Below, in pieces: positions 20,940-32,619 of a stretch of 64,000 nt of DNA (position 1 is the first letter of the stretch; each line of letters starts with the position of its first letter). A program made the translations under genes and the position numbers. Source of the stretch: Solanum dulcamara (Eukaryota > Streptophyta > Magnoliopsida > Solanales > Solanaceae); NCBI RefSeq assembly GCF_947179165.1, contig NC_077241.1:30995246-31059245 (forward strand). The letters run 5' to 3'. The notes below the pieces were generated by a model. That model worked only from the letters and a program-made list of their open reading frames with translations. It ran no database searches and was not told where the DNA came from.

Positions 20940-23867
20940 TGTAATGACACCAAGTCATTGATGACTTGCTAGCAATAATTGTTCGGTCACTTGGTCATTT
21001 GTATGGGTTTTAGGCCTATTTCCCAGTTTTGAAGCTTTTATAATCTGAAAAGTTGACTTCAGTCATAAGTTTAGGAAAATGACATCAGAATAGAATTCTG
21101 ATCATTCCATCAGCTTCAAAATAGACAACTTAGGCTAGTGGCATGGTCGGCATGAGTATCGAGGTAATCGATATGAGTTTAGGACTATTTGGCACTTTTG
21201 CCTTTGAAATTTGGCCTATAGTTGACTTTGGTCAAAATTCTTGGAAAACATACTCAGATGAAAATTCTGACAGTGTGGTTAGATCCAAATTTTTGAGTGT
21301 GGTCTAGAATGATGCATCGTTTGCTTTCTAAGGATTTCGGTCTAATCTCGAGGCACGTTGTTGAAATAGGCTCAAAATAGCACTAGGTGTGGGGCTCACT
21401 TTTCATTATAATGACCTCGTATGGGCATTTCAAATATGCCATTGAGTCTAGAACATCAAATTTAATGGGGTGGCATATCTCGTTTGCACGCATGGGGCTG
21501 CAGATGAATCCACCCCATCAGAGGATCTGGCATGCTAAGTGGTCCCTGGTTGCTAAAGTGAGTTCCAACAACAAGCTCTCTTGTACGGTTGTTGCTCCTA
21601 TTGCTAAAGTGGCTAGTCACTTAAGATACTAGGTGTTGCTAAAGCGATGCCTGCCTTTTAGGTAGGTGTCACTTAAACGATCGTCGGGTGGTCGCTAAAG
21701 CGACATCAAAAGGTCGTTCTGAACAACCGATTTCCAAATTTTATATCAAACTTCAAACCTTTTTTTCTCCTTCTTGGGCGATTTGGGTGATTCAAAAAGC
21801 TAACTTTCATAGATTTTTTAGTGGAACCCAGTGGTGTGTTCAAAATTAGGATTTGAGGCTTCCTTTGAGGGAATATTTCTCCTCTTTCCAGCATTACTAG
21901 TGTTCTTGAGCTTTGTAGTTGATAATGAATGCATGTTAGGTTTGGGAATATTTGGTGTGTGAATTGTTTTCCTCTTTGGAACATCAACTAGGGGTAGTAG
22001 TTGGAGCCTACTCCTAGAGTCAATTCCATGAATTATAGAGGGGGTCCCATAATTCCCAATTTTTGACACCAAAATTGGCCCATCTTTGAATTCGATAGCG
22101 TGGCAGCATTCAGAGATCGTTCAGAAAGGAAAAGATTCAATTTCGTGAGTTGGAGCATGCATGATCGGCCTACAGGTAGACTACAGTTTTCCCCTTGTGA
22201 GACTGGGCATGTTTAGGCAATTGTATATTAAATTGTATGAGTTGGAAGGGTTTGGGTGTCAGTATCTAAATTCCTAGAATTCATGTCCTAGGCTCTATTT
22301 TGGGAAACTGTTGGACTGTTTAAGCATGATTTCTGCTATTATCGTTCATCTGTGCCTTGTGTTGTATGCTTTGCCTGTGGTTATATGTTTGGAAGTATTT
22401 TGTGCCTTAGTCTAGGATTAGAGACTAGTGATTGCCTTAGACTAGTGCGATTATTGTGTGTTGGGCCTTAGAACCTCTCCGACGTCATTTCAGATGGTTA
22501 TCCCCCTATAGACTGATATAGTAGACTTGATTCTGGTAGTTTAAGCTTTAGCTAGGCAGTAACTCAACTTGTGACCTTACCTCCATATTGCCTTATTATC
22601 CTGTCAGTTTGGTATCGCTTGGTTCTTAAATCTAGGAGTCTGTTTATATTGTTTGGGTGGGAATGATATATTAATGTCATTCAGTTTGGAGGCACTCCCC
22701 GTGACACTCGGTTAGTTGCTGAATCTAACTCGATCTGATCCCTTAGCTACAAATACTCAGTTCAAGCTCGTGATCTAGCTTACTTATGTCTGGTTCCTTG
22801 GCTTTAGTTACCTGGTTGAAGTCCGTGGTCTAGCTTACTTGTGCTAGGCTCCTTAGCTACAATTATCCGATTGAAGTCTGAAGTCTAACTTACCCGTGTT
22901 CGACCCCTTGGCTAAAGTTACCCGATTGAAGTCCGTGGTCTAGCTTACTCGTGTTGACTCATTAGATGTAGTTACATGATTGAAGTTCGTAGTCTAGCTT
23001 ATATGTGGTTCAATTCTTGATTCTCTGATGAATCTTTGGTTCAGTTCTTCATCTTTCCTCATCTTTGGGTTAAGGTATTAGAGTTTGAAAATAGTTCGGT
23101 TCAAGTCTGAGAAATTATGATATTATTGGAATCCTTTTGGCTCTGTTCATTTTGCTTCAGCTTTTCTCACACCTGTAGGGCTTATGGGAGTCCGTGCAGG
23201 GGGTTATCTTATACTTGTACATAAGCATACCCATTTGTTTTATGGGAGCCCGGCGGATTTAGTTAGATTCTGCCTTTTTGTTTGTTAAGTATGCTTGTGT
23301 ACATACCTACAATTACTTCTGCCCTACCTTTGGTCGTGATCATTTACTGGCACTTAAATTTACTTTTTCTTATCTTGCTTAGTCGGCCTATTATGCTTAC
23401 TGAGTACCTGTTATTATGGTACTTATATTACACTCTGCATCTATTTTTGTGATGCAGGTTCGAGTACTAGTTAAAGGCATTGATTCGAGCAAGCTACAGT
23501 CGCGATCGGAGGTGAGGGTGAGCACATTACGTCCTGGATTTGCTCATCTCCCTTTGTATTTACATTTTGCCTATCTTTTGTTTTTTGAGACAGCTTTGTT
23601 TCCATAATCCACTTTTGGGACTTGTACTCTTTTTACTAGTAACTCTATTCATATGACTTCCACGTTCTAAGAGGGATCTTTTTGATTTATATATATTAGT
23701 TGCTTCTTTCCATTCATGTATGTTCCTATTATTTCTTTACTATAATGATAGAATTGTTGGTCTTCTGCCCTGACATCCCATTACTCGCAGTTCCATAATA
23801 TGGGTTGGATTGCATACTGGTGGGTCGTAGTAGGCACCATCATGACCTAAAAAATTGGATCATGACA
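20940..23867 (+). repeat. Family B LTR (+), complete, 2.9 kb, inside family E gag
   Basis: It starts TGTAATGACACC and ends ATTGGATCATGACA. It aligns over its length with the reverse complement of 47986-51022 and 53987-57468. Gag of family E continues in homology on both sides, so this is a solo LTR insertion or its product. The five bases on each side (ATTCC and TGAGG) do not match, so the original target duplication is lost or the LTR arose by recombination between elements. It has a 55-bp minisatellite at 22741-23014 and a GTCGC-TAAA-GCGAC dyad at 21691-21704. Confidence 0.85.
22741..23014 (+). repeat. 55-bp minisatellite in family B LTR, 5 units
   Basis: Units begin at 22741, 22796, 22851, 22906 and 22960, giving spacings of 55, 55, 55 and 54. 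Each carries CCTTGGCTAAAGTTACCCG and then TTGAAGTCCGTGGTCTAGCT-like words. The other B LTRs have a 50-bp array with an unrelated unit at the same place. Confidence 0.92.
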
Positions 23868-24880
23868 TGAGGAAACCATTATGGGGACCAGGGTGGAAAT
23901 GGAGGCCGAGATATTGGAATTGACTCTATCAAAAATAGTCTCCCAACTTTCAAGGGGAATTGTAATCCCGATGCTTACCTAGAATAGGAGTCGCTTTATG
24001 AAAGGATCTTCCAAGTTAATGATTTGACCTATGTTAAGAAGAGTTGCTTTGCCATTGCTCAATTTGAAGTATTTGCTATTACTTGGTGGGAGTACATGAA
24101 AGGGTATCATCTATTACTTCAAGATGGACACCCTCCACCATGGACCAAATTGAAAGCCCTCATAAGAGTCAAGTATGGCAGAGGTATAGGCAAGACTTCC
24201 TTTCCAAATTGTACAACTTGAAACAAGGAAGCCAAGATGTTGTGGCTTAATACAATGAGTTCCAAATCTTGATCTTGAAGCTTGAGTACAATGAAAATGA
24301 AGAACATGCCATTATTGGCTTCAAGGTGCAATTAAACAAAGTCATCTCCTCAAAGTTGACCATTTACAAGATTTATAGCTTGAGTTACATCTTAGAAGCG
24401 GCTATTGAGGTAGAGAAAGAACTCAAAAAGGAGAAGAGCTATAAATACAAAGGTAATTCATCTCTAAATTCTTAGGATAAGGACAAGGAGAAGGCTCAAA
24501 CATTTTTGGGTTGGATTAACAATAAAGATTTCAAGAAGCTCTATGGGAAGGAACCTTTTGAAAGGAACACTCCTAAGTATCCACCGAGAGAGGGAGGTAA
24601 CAAATAACCAACCAAGTTTCCTAAAGGTATTCAATGTCACAAGTGCCAGGGATGGGGTCATATGATGTGTGAGTTCCCCATTGGTTTGAATGTTCTTATG
24701 CAAGGAGAGGAATTATATCTCGGAGGATAAGGAGAGCATGTATGGGGTTTTGAAGAATATACCCAAGAGGATTATGAGGTTAAGAGTGTTGAGTATGGTG
24801 ACCAAGACCTATTTGATGGACAAGGCATTACTATTCCTAATGGTTTGATGAGAAAAGTCTCAATTTAAGAAGCTTGGCCT
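23868..24880 (+). pseudogene. gag capsid and zinc knuckle, family E
   Basis: It resumes with GNHYGDQGGNGGRD and SLPTFKGNCNPDAYLE, then the capsid-like block YVKKSCFAIAQFEVFAITWW, the 'WTKLKALIRVKYG' motif and LSKLYNLKQGSQDV. This is the typical retrotransposon gag fold of plant gypsy elements. A zinc knuckle near 24640 reads CHKCQGWGHMMCEFP. The last cysteine of CX2CX4HX4C has become F, with an extra C two residues early. Stops occur at about 23983, 24247, 24473 and 24607. No protease motif follows in frame. Confidence 0.75.
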
Positions 24881-25960
24881 CAACAAGGAGTGTACATTGT
24901 GCCAATTCATGTGGCTTATGAACAAACACTTCCAAAAGAGGATCCAAGGAGAGTTTCTTACGAGCATATGTTTGAAGGCCTAACGGAGTTCTTATCTAAG
25001 GATTCCAACCAAGGGAAGAGTGATGAAGAATTTATTCAAGCTAGGGGGATCAACTAACTCTCATGTGTTGAGAACTTCCTAAAGGAGAAAATGTGATTCC
25101 ATACTGACAACCAATGTGAAGGGACTCACTCCTATGAACAACAACGTAACAATGCTAACTCTTACACTTTTTCAAACTTAAAGGGTCATGGGTGGCTAGT
25201 GGTCAATTAAGTTTGAGTGATGGCTTGTCTATATTTGAGGATAATGAGTCTTCCTCTTGTGATACACTTGACAAAACTTTGTTGCTTGATGACCATGTCC
25301 TTGTTGTGAGTTTGCAAACATTAGTTGATCCTATAGATGATCGGATTGACTTTTTAGTAAGGTCAATTTGAGTCCACCTAGTGTTGGCACTTATAGCTTG
25401 ACTAAAGGTCCTTTTTCATTTATTTGCTTGCAAAGAGCGGAGGGATGGTAAGCTTAAAATTCTCATTTTATCCTATTTCTTAAAATCCATTAAGAATATA
25501 GGATTGAGTGAAGATTGTGCTAATTATTTGAATGATGATAGTGACCTTTCAATTTTCAAAAAGGATGATCATTAAGGTAAATATAATGTTGATTTGCTTG
25601 ACTATTTGAGAAATTAGACTAATGATTGTTCTTGTGATGATGATTGTGATCCTTTGTATGACACTCTGCCTATGTTTGATGAAGACAAGGGTGCATTATT
25701 TAATCCATGTGATGACTTGGGTCATAGCATCTTTAACATTAGTGGTTGTTTGTGTCAAATTGGGGATTCTTCTTTTTAAAAAAAAGGTGGTATTTGCTTA
25801 AAATTGATACTTCTTCTTTGTGTGTCCCAATCCTTGATATTACTCATGGCAATGATCTTGAATTTAATAGTGAGTATGTATATGAAGACATCTTAGATGA
25901 AGTTCATTGGCATGATACCTTTCTTTATCAATCTAGTTGTTGCCGCTAGTCATTTTTGGA
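24881..25960 (+). pseudogene. Unrecognised coding-like region downstream of family E gag
   Basis: After gag, the sequence has long, compositionally coding-like pieces with scattered stops. They include ESSSCDTLDKTLLLDDH, ACKERRDGKLKILILSYFLK, an acidic cysteine-rich stretch (TNDCSCDDDCDPLYDTLPMF) and a final piece at 25746-25949. None resembles protease, RT, RNase H or integrase. It may be a long gag tail of a non-autonomous element or a captured sequence. The region ends where the second B LTR starts. I do not recognise it. Confidence 0.4.
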
Positions 25961-28099
25961 TTTAATTTATGTTGAATTTTGGAGAATTGTATCTTGGCCA
26001 TTTTAGCTCACTTTTTAGTGATTTGTGAGGCTAAGTTGCGGGGTTTTTTACAAGAAACATCGTAGTATGTTTGCTTTGAGTAGTAGGGTTTTGTTTGTGC
26101 AAAATTTCTGATCAAAGATGCTTCCATATTCATCTTTTTAGCTTAAATTTTCGAATTTATTACATGATCGACTCGTTTGATTTTTCCAACCCCGCATTGT
26201 GTTGTAAATTGATACTTGAGCTTTGGGTGATATTTAGAACCTATTTTTGGGGTCAATTCTAAAATTTTTAGATGCGGGTCCCATATTTTCGGCTTTAGAC
26301 TTAGAAATTGGTCCATCTCTGAAAATTGTAAAATTACTGTCTAAACGATCGTAACGATGTTTTAATTCTATTTTTGATAGCGTGACAGCATTTTGAGGCC
26401 GTTCGCAAGGGAAGAGCTCTGGCACAAAGATTTGGGGCGCATGTTAAGCCGACAGGTAGGCTACAACTTTCCTTTCTTTAGATTGAGCTGGAATGTGTGA
26501 AAGCATGTTGAGATTGTTGGAATTTGGATTGGGTAGCTTGTTTTTATATCTAAGGTGTTAGAAGTCATGTTTTAGGATTTCACTAGGTTTTTTAGGATAA
26601 TTGAAAGTATGTGACCATTTCTAATATTTGTTATATTGTAACAGGAGTTGGATGATTATGTTGTTGATATTGTGGGGTATGTTGGCCTTAGCATAAGTTG
26701 TAAAATTGCCTTAGTTGCCCCGATGTCACTCGGTGGGCTTAGATCTTTGTAGAAAGGTGTAGCGGGCTAGTGCCTGATAGTTTGGCCTTAGCTAGGCAAT
26801 AACCTTGCTCTTATGAATAGACTTATCCATAACTCAGCATAATTATGAATTTTGATATGCATCGTCGATATTAGACCTTATGATCGTTATGTTTTGACTC
26901 GAATTCAAGCTTTGGTGGTTATCAATTGACTCATTGGTAAAGAGACTCTCGAAAATATTAACGTTTAGTTGGGAAGGAAAATACTCGACACCATGGGATA
27001 AATTTTCCACAAGCATTCGGGTACCAAGCCCCAGCCTCAATCATTCTAATATGTCATGGCGAGCATCCAAGTAAACAGCCATGGCCTCGATCGTACCAAT
27101 GTGTTACAGCGAGTATTTGGGTACCCAACCCCGGCCTCGACCGTACCAATGTATTACGGCGAGCATCTACATACCCATCTCTGGCCTTGACCTTACTGAT
27201 GTATTATGGAGAGCATTTAGATAATCAGTCCCGACCTTAGCCACATTGAATATTCAGGCGAACATCTGGGTCCCAGTCCTGGCCTCAACCCCTAGAGCAT
27301 TCCTGGTTCAGCGGTTCTTGGTTCTGAAATAATGTGGTTCTTCGGTTCTTGGCATCGCAGATTCTTGGCTCATAGACTTAGTAGTTGTAGCTATTATGTG
27401 TACCCTGTGGGCTTATGGGGGTTCATTCAGGTTTTTATTTAAACTTATGCACAAGTGTCCTGGCTGGGCTTATGGGGGCTCAATTTAGTGTAGTTAACTA
27501 TAGTCTCTTAGATAGTATCCTTTTCACTTTAGATGCTTACTATGAGTCCTAGTTAGGCTTATTCCTCTTTTTCATATTGTTATTACCTTTCCTGCTCAGT
27601 CAGTCTATGATGCCTACTAGGTACCTGTTGTCTTGATACTTATACTACACTCTGTATATATCTATTTTTGTGATGTAGGACAAGGCACCAGCTACCATCG
27701 TGGATAGATCAAGCCTGTTGGAGTCATTTTCGGAGACTAGGGTGAGCTCTTGATATTTTGTGATAATTTTTATCTCCTTCAGTATGGATGGCCCATCTTT
27801 TCTTTTTTGAGACTAGCCAGTTATTGTCTATATTTTTTATCCACTTTTGGGACTTGTACTCGTCTTTTATTTTATAGTGGCTCTGTACTTGTAACTTCCA
27901 GGCTCTGGGAATGATGTTTAGTTGAATATATCATGTTTTGGTTTTTCATTTGCTTATGTATTCTATATAGTTAGAATTTTCCATTCATGATTAGTTTCTG
28001 CCCTCAACCCATTACTTGTCATTCTGGGTTTACGATTTGGCTTACCTACAGGCGGGTTATTGTAAGTGTCATCATAACCTAAGAAATTGGTTTATGACA
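25960..28099 (+). repeat. Family B LTR (+), 5'-truncated
   Basis: It aligns with the reverse complement of 49640 down to 47986 and ends GGTTTATGACA at 28099. The first 1.3 kb of the LTR is missing. The left edge abuts family E at about 25960. It has a 50-bp minisatellite at 27013-27296. Confidence 0.8.
27013..27296 (+). repeat. 50-bp minisatellite in family B LTR, about 6 units
   Basis: Units begin at 27013, 27063, 27113, 27163, 27213 and 27262. The core is GCATCTGGGTACCCAGCCCCGGCCTCGACC-like followed by a TACCAATGTATTACGGCGA-like half. It is the same unit, in reverse complement, as the array in the B(-) 5' LTR. Confidence 0.9.
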
Positions 28100-28355
28100 T
28101 AATATGCCAACAAATTGTGTTTACGGACCTTATAGGTGATTCTTAGATTTTAATATCATAGTTAAGAGATTTTTCTAAGGGTTTGCATCAAACTTTTTCA
28201 ATAACCATTGAGCATTATTATCTCCTAGATCTATATAAAAGGAAGATATTTGAAACTAAGGAATGGGATAGTTTGACACAAGAATATAATGGTCTTGGTT
28301 GCATAGTGTTTTAAGCTCTAGTTGGGACAATATGCCAGCAAATTATGTTTATGGG
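28100..28355. repeat. Duplicated host segment, first copy and start of second
   Basis: AATATGCCAACAAATTGTGT at 28101 recurs as AATATGCCAGCAAATTATGT at 28329, giving a 228-base period. The second copy is interrupted by the C(-) element and resumes at 36155 (CCTTATTAGATGATTCTTAG). The frame from about 28220 reads LDLYKRKIFETKEWDSLTQE then LGCIVF, so the segment may be a gene fragment. I do not recognise it. Confidence 0.6.
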
Positions 28356-30360
28356 TGTCACGACCTGACCTAGGGCCTAGTCGTAATACAGCAATCGAAA
28401 TCATGAAAGGCTACAACCAATCCTCTTGTACAAATCATAAGCATACATAAGGTGAAATATAAAAGCGGAAATATCATAAGAGAGTCTAAAACATGAATAG
28501 AAATCTGAAAATGTCTTATGACAACATAGACTCAAACATATGTCCAATGAGATGCCTCTAAACATGTATATGGGCGGGGTCTAAGATATTTTCCTAGCTC
28601 ACCCTCAATATAAAACTTAAACAAAGTCTTTAAAAATAAAAAAACAGCAACCCACTTGAACTAGTCCCCGGTCAATAAGGACTCACCACAACTCCTTGGG
28701 ATAGGAACGCCTACTAGTTACATGGACGATTAGGATCTTCAACCTCAACCCCTATATTATGAGACAATGTAAACAAAAAGTATGTATTAGTACGTTGGAA
28801 TGTACTAAGTATGAGGGTGTGACATGCAACATAAATCATGAAATGCAAAGGTCAAGTAAAACACATGATAAGTTGGAATATGTAAAGTCATGAGAAAATC
28901 ATATTGACCAAAGCATTTGAAAATATGAATTCAAGTAATAATATACTTAAGAGATCATACATATGTCGGATAGGAACTATAACCGACAATAAGACCATGC
29001 GAGGTATAACATGGAATTCGATGATCCCCACATCGAGAAGGAGCAGTCTACTTTGCCAAGGTAGACTCCTAATCATGAACATGTGCTATTTGTGGATCCA
29101 CTAGCTAGGCCATAAAGGCAATCCTACGGTGGCACGTAGTTATGAGACAAGAGACTTTATATAAGGACCTCTTGCTTTGAGCCCCAACCTCAATTCCACA
29201 TTTGGTACTAAGTCAAATCTCACGTAATACATACATAACATAAGATCATAATTTCATATATCATAGTCATGATCATAAGCTTGAAATCATAGAGTAGCTC
29301 ATTTTCATAACATACTTGTACAGTGAGAATTGTCCTTTCATCATTACAATCATTTTTGCCTAATTCATATTGTTAGGCCTTAGGTCTCCTTACTTCTTAC
29401 TATAAAAATTCATGACCATAGCTTGAACTTTGAAATTAGGGTATGACATGAATGCATGATCAATTGACTTAAAAATCATGAAACTAACTTGAAAACATAC
29501 ATGATCATAAATTTTATATCATCCCATACATAATTCATATAGATAATATCATTTAGAAGTATAAATCAAAATACTCATAATTTTGATCATGAACCCTAAA
29601 AATCAAACTAGGAGAATTTATGAAAAAACTCTTCAATTTAATTCAATAACCATCAATTTATATCAAAATAGACTCGTGATCATACTTTAAATTAAAATTC
29701 ATGCAATTGGATTAGAAAACCTTGAGAAATTGATTGGGCTCCATGGATGAAAGGATCCATGAATCAATACCCACATATCTTGAGTGAGAACATCAATTAA
29801 TATGGAAGAACTTGAGAATTTTGATGGAGAAATTGAGTGAATTTGCTTGAAGTCTTCAATGAAAACCCTTGAGAGCCTTTTTGTACAGAGAAAAATATTT
29901 GATAGATGAATTGTAGAAGAATGAATAGAATTAGAGGTTTAGGTTAATTTATAGAGTTGAATTAGGTCCTAAAAACGTCTAGGTTCATTAACTAATAACT
30001 TGAGAAATGTCTAAAACGCCTAAAAAAAACTAAATTCAGCCAAAACTACTTTCCAAGTCCGCGATGCGGTTCTGTCGTGGACCACTCGGCTAGAAAACTA
30101 TCCCCGGGTCTGCGAGCGGTCCTGTCGCGGACCACACTATTTTGTGGATTCTTCAAAAATCCTTCTTCTGTTCTACAGTCCTAAAAATCCACCGAGACCA
30201 TTTTTCCATAGGTTTTGACCCCCTGATCAATATTTCGAACTCGTATTTTCCAAAAAGATTAAAGATAATGCGTTACATGAGCGGCCTATTTCCAAGTCAT
30301 TTTTAAGGCACTTATGAGCATTTTGTGAGCATTTTTTTTTATTTTTTGATGGATGTTACT
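28356..30360 (-). repeat. Family C(-) 3' LTR, 2005 bp
   Basis: On the - strand it begins AGTAACATCC (first T changed to A) at 30360 and ends AGGTCGTGACA at 28356. It aligns with 35039-36149 and with the solo LTR at 47788-59177. Two GC-rich hairpins lie at 30057-30083 and 30107-30133. Confidence 0.92.
30055..30133 (-). repeat. Paired GC-rich hairpins in family C(-) 3' LTR
   Basis: GTCCGCGA/TCGTGGAC (30057-30082) and GGTCTGCGA/TCGCGGACC (30107-30133) each keep pairing except for one G-T wobble. They correspond to the hairpins at 35844-35871 and 35895-35922 in the other LTR. Confidence 0.7.
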
Positions 30361-30379
30361 ATATATCTCCCTTGGGAAC

Positions 30380-30393
30380 ATTCGTCCTCGAAT
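30380..30393 (-). other. Stem-loop upstream of family C(-) polypurine tract
   Basis: On the - strand ATTCG-AGGA-CGAAT forms a 5-bp stem with a tetraloop, extended by a T-G wobble. The short purine tract AAGGGAGA (30367-30374) and the LTR follow. It is equivalent in place to 3642-3661 and 51041-51058. Confidence 0.5.
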
Positions 30394-30619
30394 AAAATTC
30401 AACTAATACAGGAAAAGACATGGAAAAAAGGATTTAGAAACCCGACATGGACATGAGGACACTTTAAAAAATGCATAGAACGTGTAACCTTCATACTTAA
30501 AGTAAAACATAGTCCTTGAGAGAAATCATTTTCATGAATCATGCATGCATATGAATGACATATTGAACTGAAGCATATGAGTTTAATCGATTTGATCATG
30601 AGCAACATAGTACCTTTAT

Positions 30620-30800
30620 CTTGAGTGAAAGGAAAGAGATAGGGATATCGCTTCATCATGTCCGATTCTACTTCCCACGTAGCACTCTCTACTTGTTGAT
30701 TCCTCCACAATACTTTGACAGATGCAACTTCTTTATTTCTCAGCCTCTTCACTTGGCGGTTTAAATTCTCAATCGGGACTTTCTAATAAGTCAAATTCTC
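30620..30800 (-). pseudogene. Chromodomain-like tail of integrase, family C(-)
   Basis: The frame reads NRQVKRLRNKEVASVKVLWR, then NQQVESATWEVESDMMKRYP. This is the chromodomain-like end of Tekay/Del integrase, thought to guide insertion into heterochromatin. The three-strand layout (VKVLW, ATWE, helix MMKRYPYLF) is clear. The linker upstream contains several stops (30800-30970). Confidence 0.8.
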
Positions 30801-30969
30801 TTCAATACTCACGTTCTCCATTGGAATAATAGAATTTGGATCACCCACAAACTTCCTCAACATCGACACGTGAACTACCAGATGAACCGAAGCCAACTCA
30901 AGTGTAAGTCTAACTCATATGCTACCTTGTCAATAAGCTTTAATATACTATACGGTCCTATATATCTAG

Positions 30970-31870
30970 GGATCAATTCCCTTTCTTACCAGACCGCATT
31001 ACCCCTTTTATAGGTAAAATCTTTAAATACACTATCTCATCCACATCAAATTCAAGCTCTCTCCTCCTAGTGTCCAAATAGGACTTTTTACGACTTTGAG
31101 CTATTTTCAATCTTCCTCTTATGAGCCTTACTTTATCCATTGCATAAATTACCAAATATGGACCAATTAATTTCATCTCACCAATTTTAAACTACTTCAC
31201 CAGAGACCTACATCTTCTCCCACACAAGGCTTCAAAAGGAGTCATTTGGATGTTAGAGTAATAACTATTATTATAAGCGAACTCAATCAACGGTAAATGG
31301 TCATCCCAACTACCTCTAAGGTCAATTACACATGCCCTCAACATATCCTCCAAGGTTTGAATTGTTCTCTCGGCTTGCCTATTGGTTTGAGGATGAAAAG
31401 CGGTACTTAATTGACTTTAGTGCCAAGACCTTTCTGAAATGACTTCCAAAAATATAAACTAAATTAAGTACCTCTATCCGCTATAAACGACAAAGGAACA
31501 CCATGAAGTTTCACAAGTTCATGAATGTACAACTTAGCATAGTCTTCGGCATCATAAGAAGTTTTGATCGGTAGAAAATGCACCGATTTGGTCATTCGGT
31601 CCACAATGACCCAAATAGAATCATGTTGTCTTCTAGTACGAGGCAAACTCGTGACAAATTCCATATTCACATCTTTCCACTTCTATGTAGGAATTTCAAT
31701 TTCTTGAGCAAGACCTCCCGGCCTTTGATGTTCAACTTTTACCTGTTGGCAATTAGGACACTTAGCCACGAACTCTGCTATGTTCTTCTTCATGCCATTC
31801 CACCAATACACTTCCCTTAAGTCACAATACATATTGGTGGATCCTGGATGAATTGAATACCGAGAACTAT
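30970..31870 (-). pseudogene. Integrase, family C(-)
   Basis: The N-terminal zinc finger (HPGSTNMYCDLREVYWW then CPNCQQV) lies near 31730-31860. In the core, the first catalytic aspartate (NMDF in relatives) reads NMEF at about 31660, a D-to-E change. The second, FIADRGT, is at 31475, followed by a stop. The glutamate is kept in [13 protein letters not shown] near 31350. The C-terminal part (LEFDVDEIVYLKI, GVMRSGKKGN) is at 30973-31080. Stops and a shift near 31440 break it. Confidence 0.85.
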
Positions 31871-31969
31871 GGGGCTCATTCAATATCAACTCTCTTATTT
31901 CATCAACATTTGGAATATACAACCGACCTTGGTTATGTAGTACCTCATTTTCTCCTAGGGAGAAAGCTT

Positions 31970-32600
31970 CAATGAAATTTTTGGCAACCGACTTTTTCAA
32001 TTCGACCAAAGTTGGATCATTGTCTTGCTTGGCCTTGACTTCTTCCGTAAGAGATGACTCTGAAACATTATGTATAAGAATGCCTGTATTATTGGAATCA
32101 ACCAAACGCACACCTAAGCGTGCCAATCTATGGAAATATTTAACCAATTCCCAATTACCTTTCTCAACATGTGTGACACTACCCATAGATAACAAACTAA
32201 GAGCATCGGCTACAACATTTGCCTTACCCGGATGGTAAAATATGCTCATGTCATAATCTTTTAGGAGTTTAAGCCACCTCTTTTGCCTAAGGTTTAAATC
32301 ATTTTGACTAAACACATATTGCAAGCTTCTGTGGTCGGTAAACACATCAACATGCACCCTATAAAGATAATGACATCAAATTTTTAATGCGAACACAACC
32401 GCCGCAAGTTCAAGATCATGGGTTGGATAGTTTCTTTCATTTACTTTAAGTTGCCTAGAGGCATAGGCTATAACCTTACCATGTGGCATCAAGACACAAT
32501 CCAAACCAACACGTGAAGTATCATAATAAACAATAAACTCATTTGAACCTTCGGGCAATGTCAAAATAGGAGCTGACATAAGATGATCTTTCAATAGTTG
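31970..32600 (-). pseudogene. RNase H, family C(-)
   Basis: RNase H removes the RNA strand during reverse transcription. [37 protein letters not shown] and, after a break at 32370, DVFTDHRSLQYVFSQ with RQKRWLKLLKDYD are visible. The three core acidic residues (YYD, DLE, TDH) all survive. A stop separates the two halves. The linker to integrase (KANVVADALS onward) is open for about 220 codons. Confidence 0.85.
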
Positions 32601-32619
32601 GAAACTTTTCTCACATTCT

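Larger units (their letters stand above)
17872..25960 (+). mobile_element. Family E gypsy-type element, gag-bearing, no recognisable pol, 3' end lost
   Basis: It consists of a 0.8 kb 5' LTR (17872-18675), a primer site at 18679, a 1.3 kb leader, a long gag (20030-20890 and 23868-24880) and an odd downstream frame to about 25950. A complete family B LTR splits gag at 20940-23867. The 3' end is cut by another B LTR, so no 3' LTR is visible. The gag capsid and zinc knuckle resemble CRM/Reina-type gypsy elements, but without RT the lineage stays open. Confidence 0.65.

Noticed and set aside
21706..22072. 93- and 84-codon frames on the - strand
   Set aside because: They lie inside the family B LTR, are antisense to it, and are not conserved in the other B LTR copies.
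27013..27296. CRISPR-like array of regular repeats
   Set aside because: The repeats are head to tail with no unique spacers, and this is plant nuclear DNA. The same holds for the 40- and 55-bp arrays.
20940..28099. One composite element: B LTR, family E gag, B LTR
   Set aside because: Family E gag continues upstream of the first B LTR, no primer site follows that LTR, and the second LTR lacks its first 1.3 kb.
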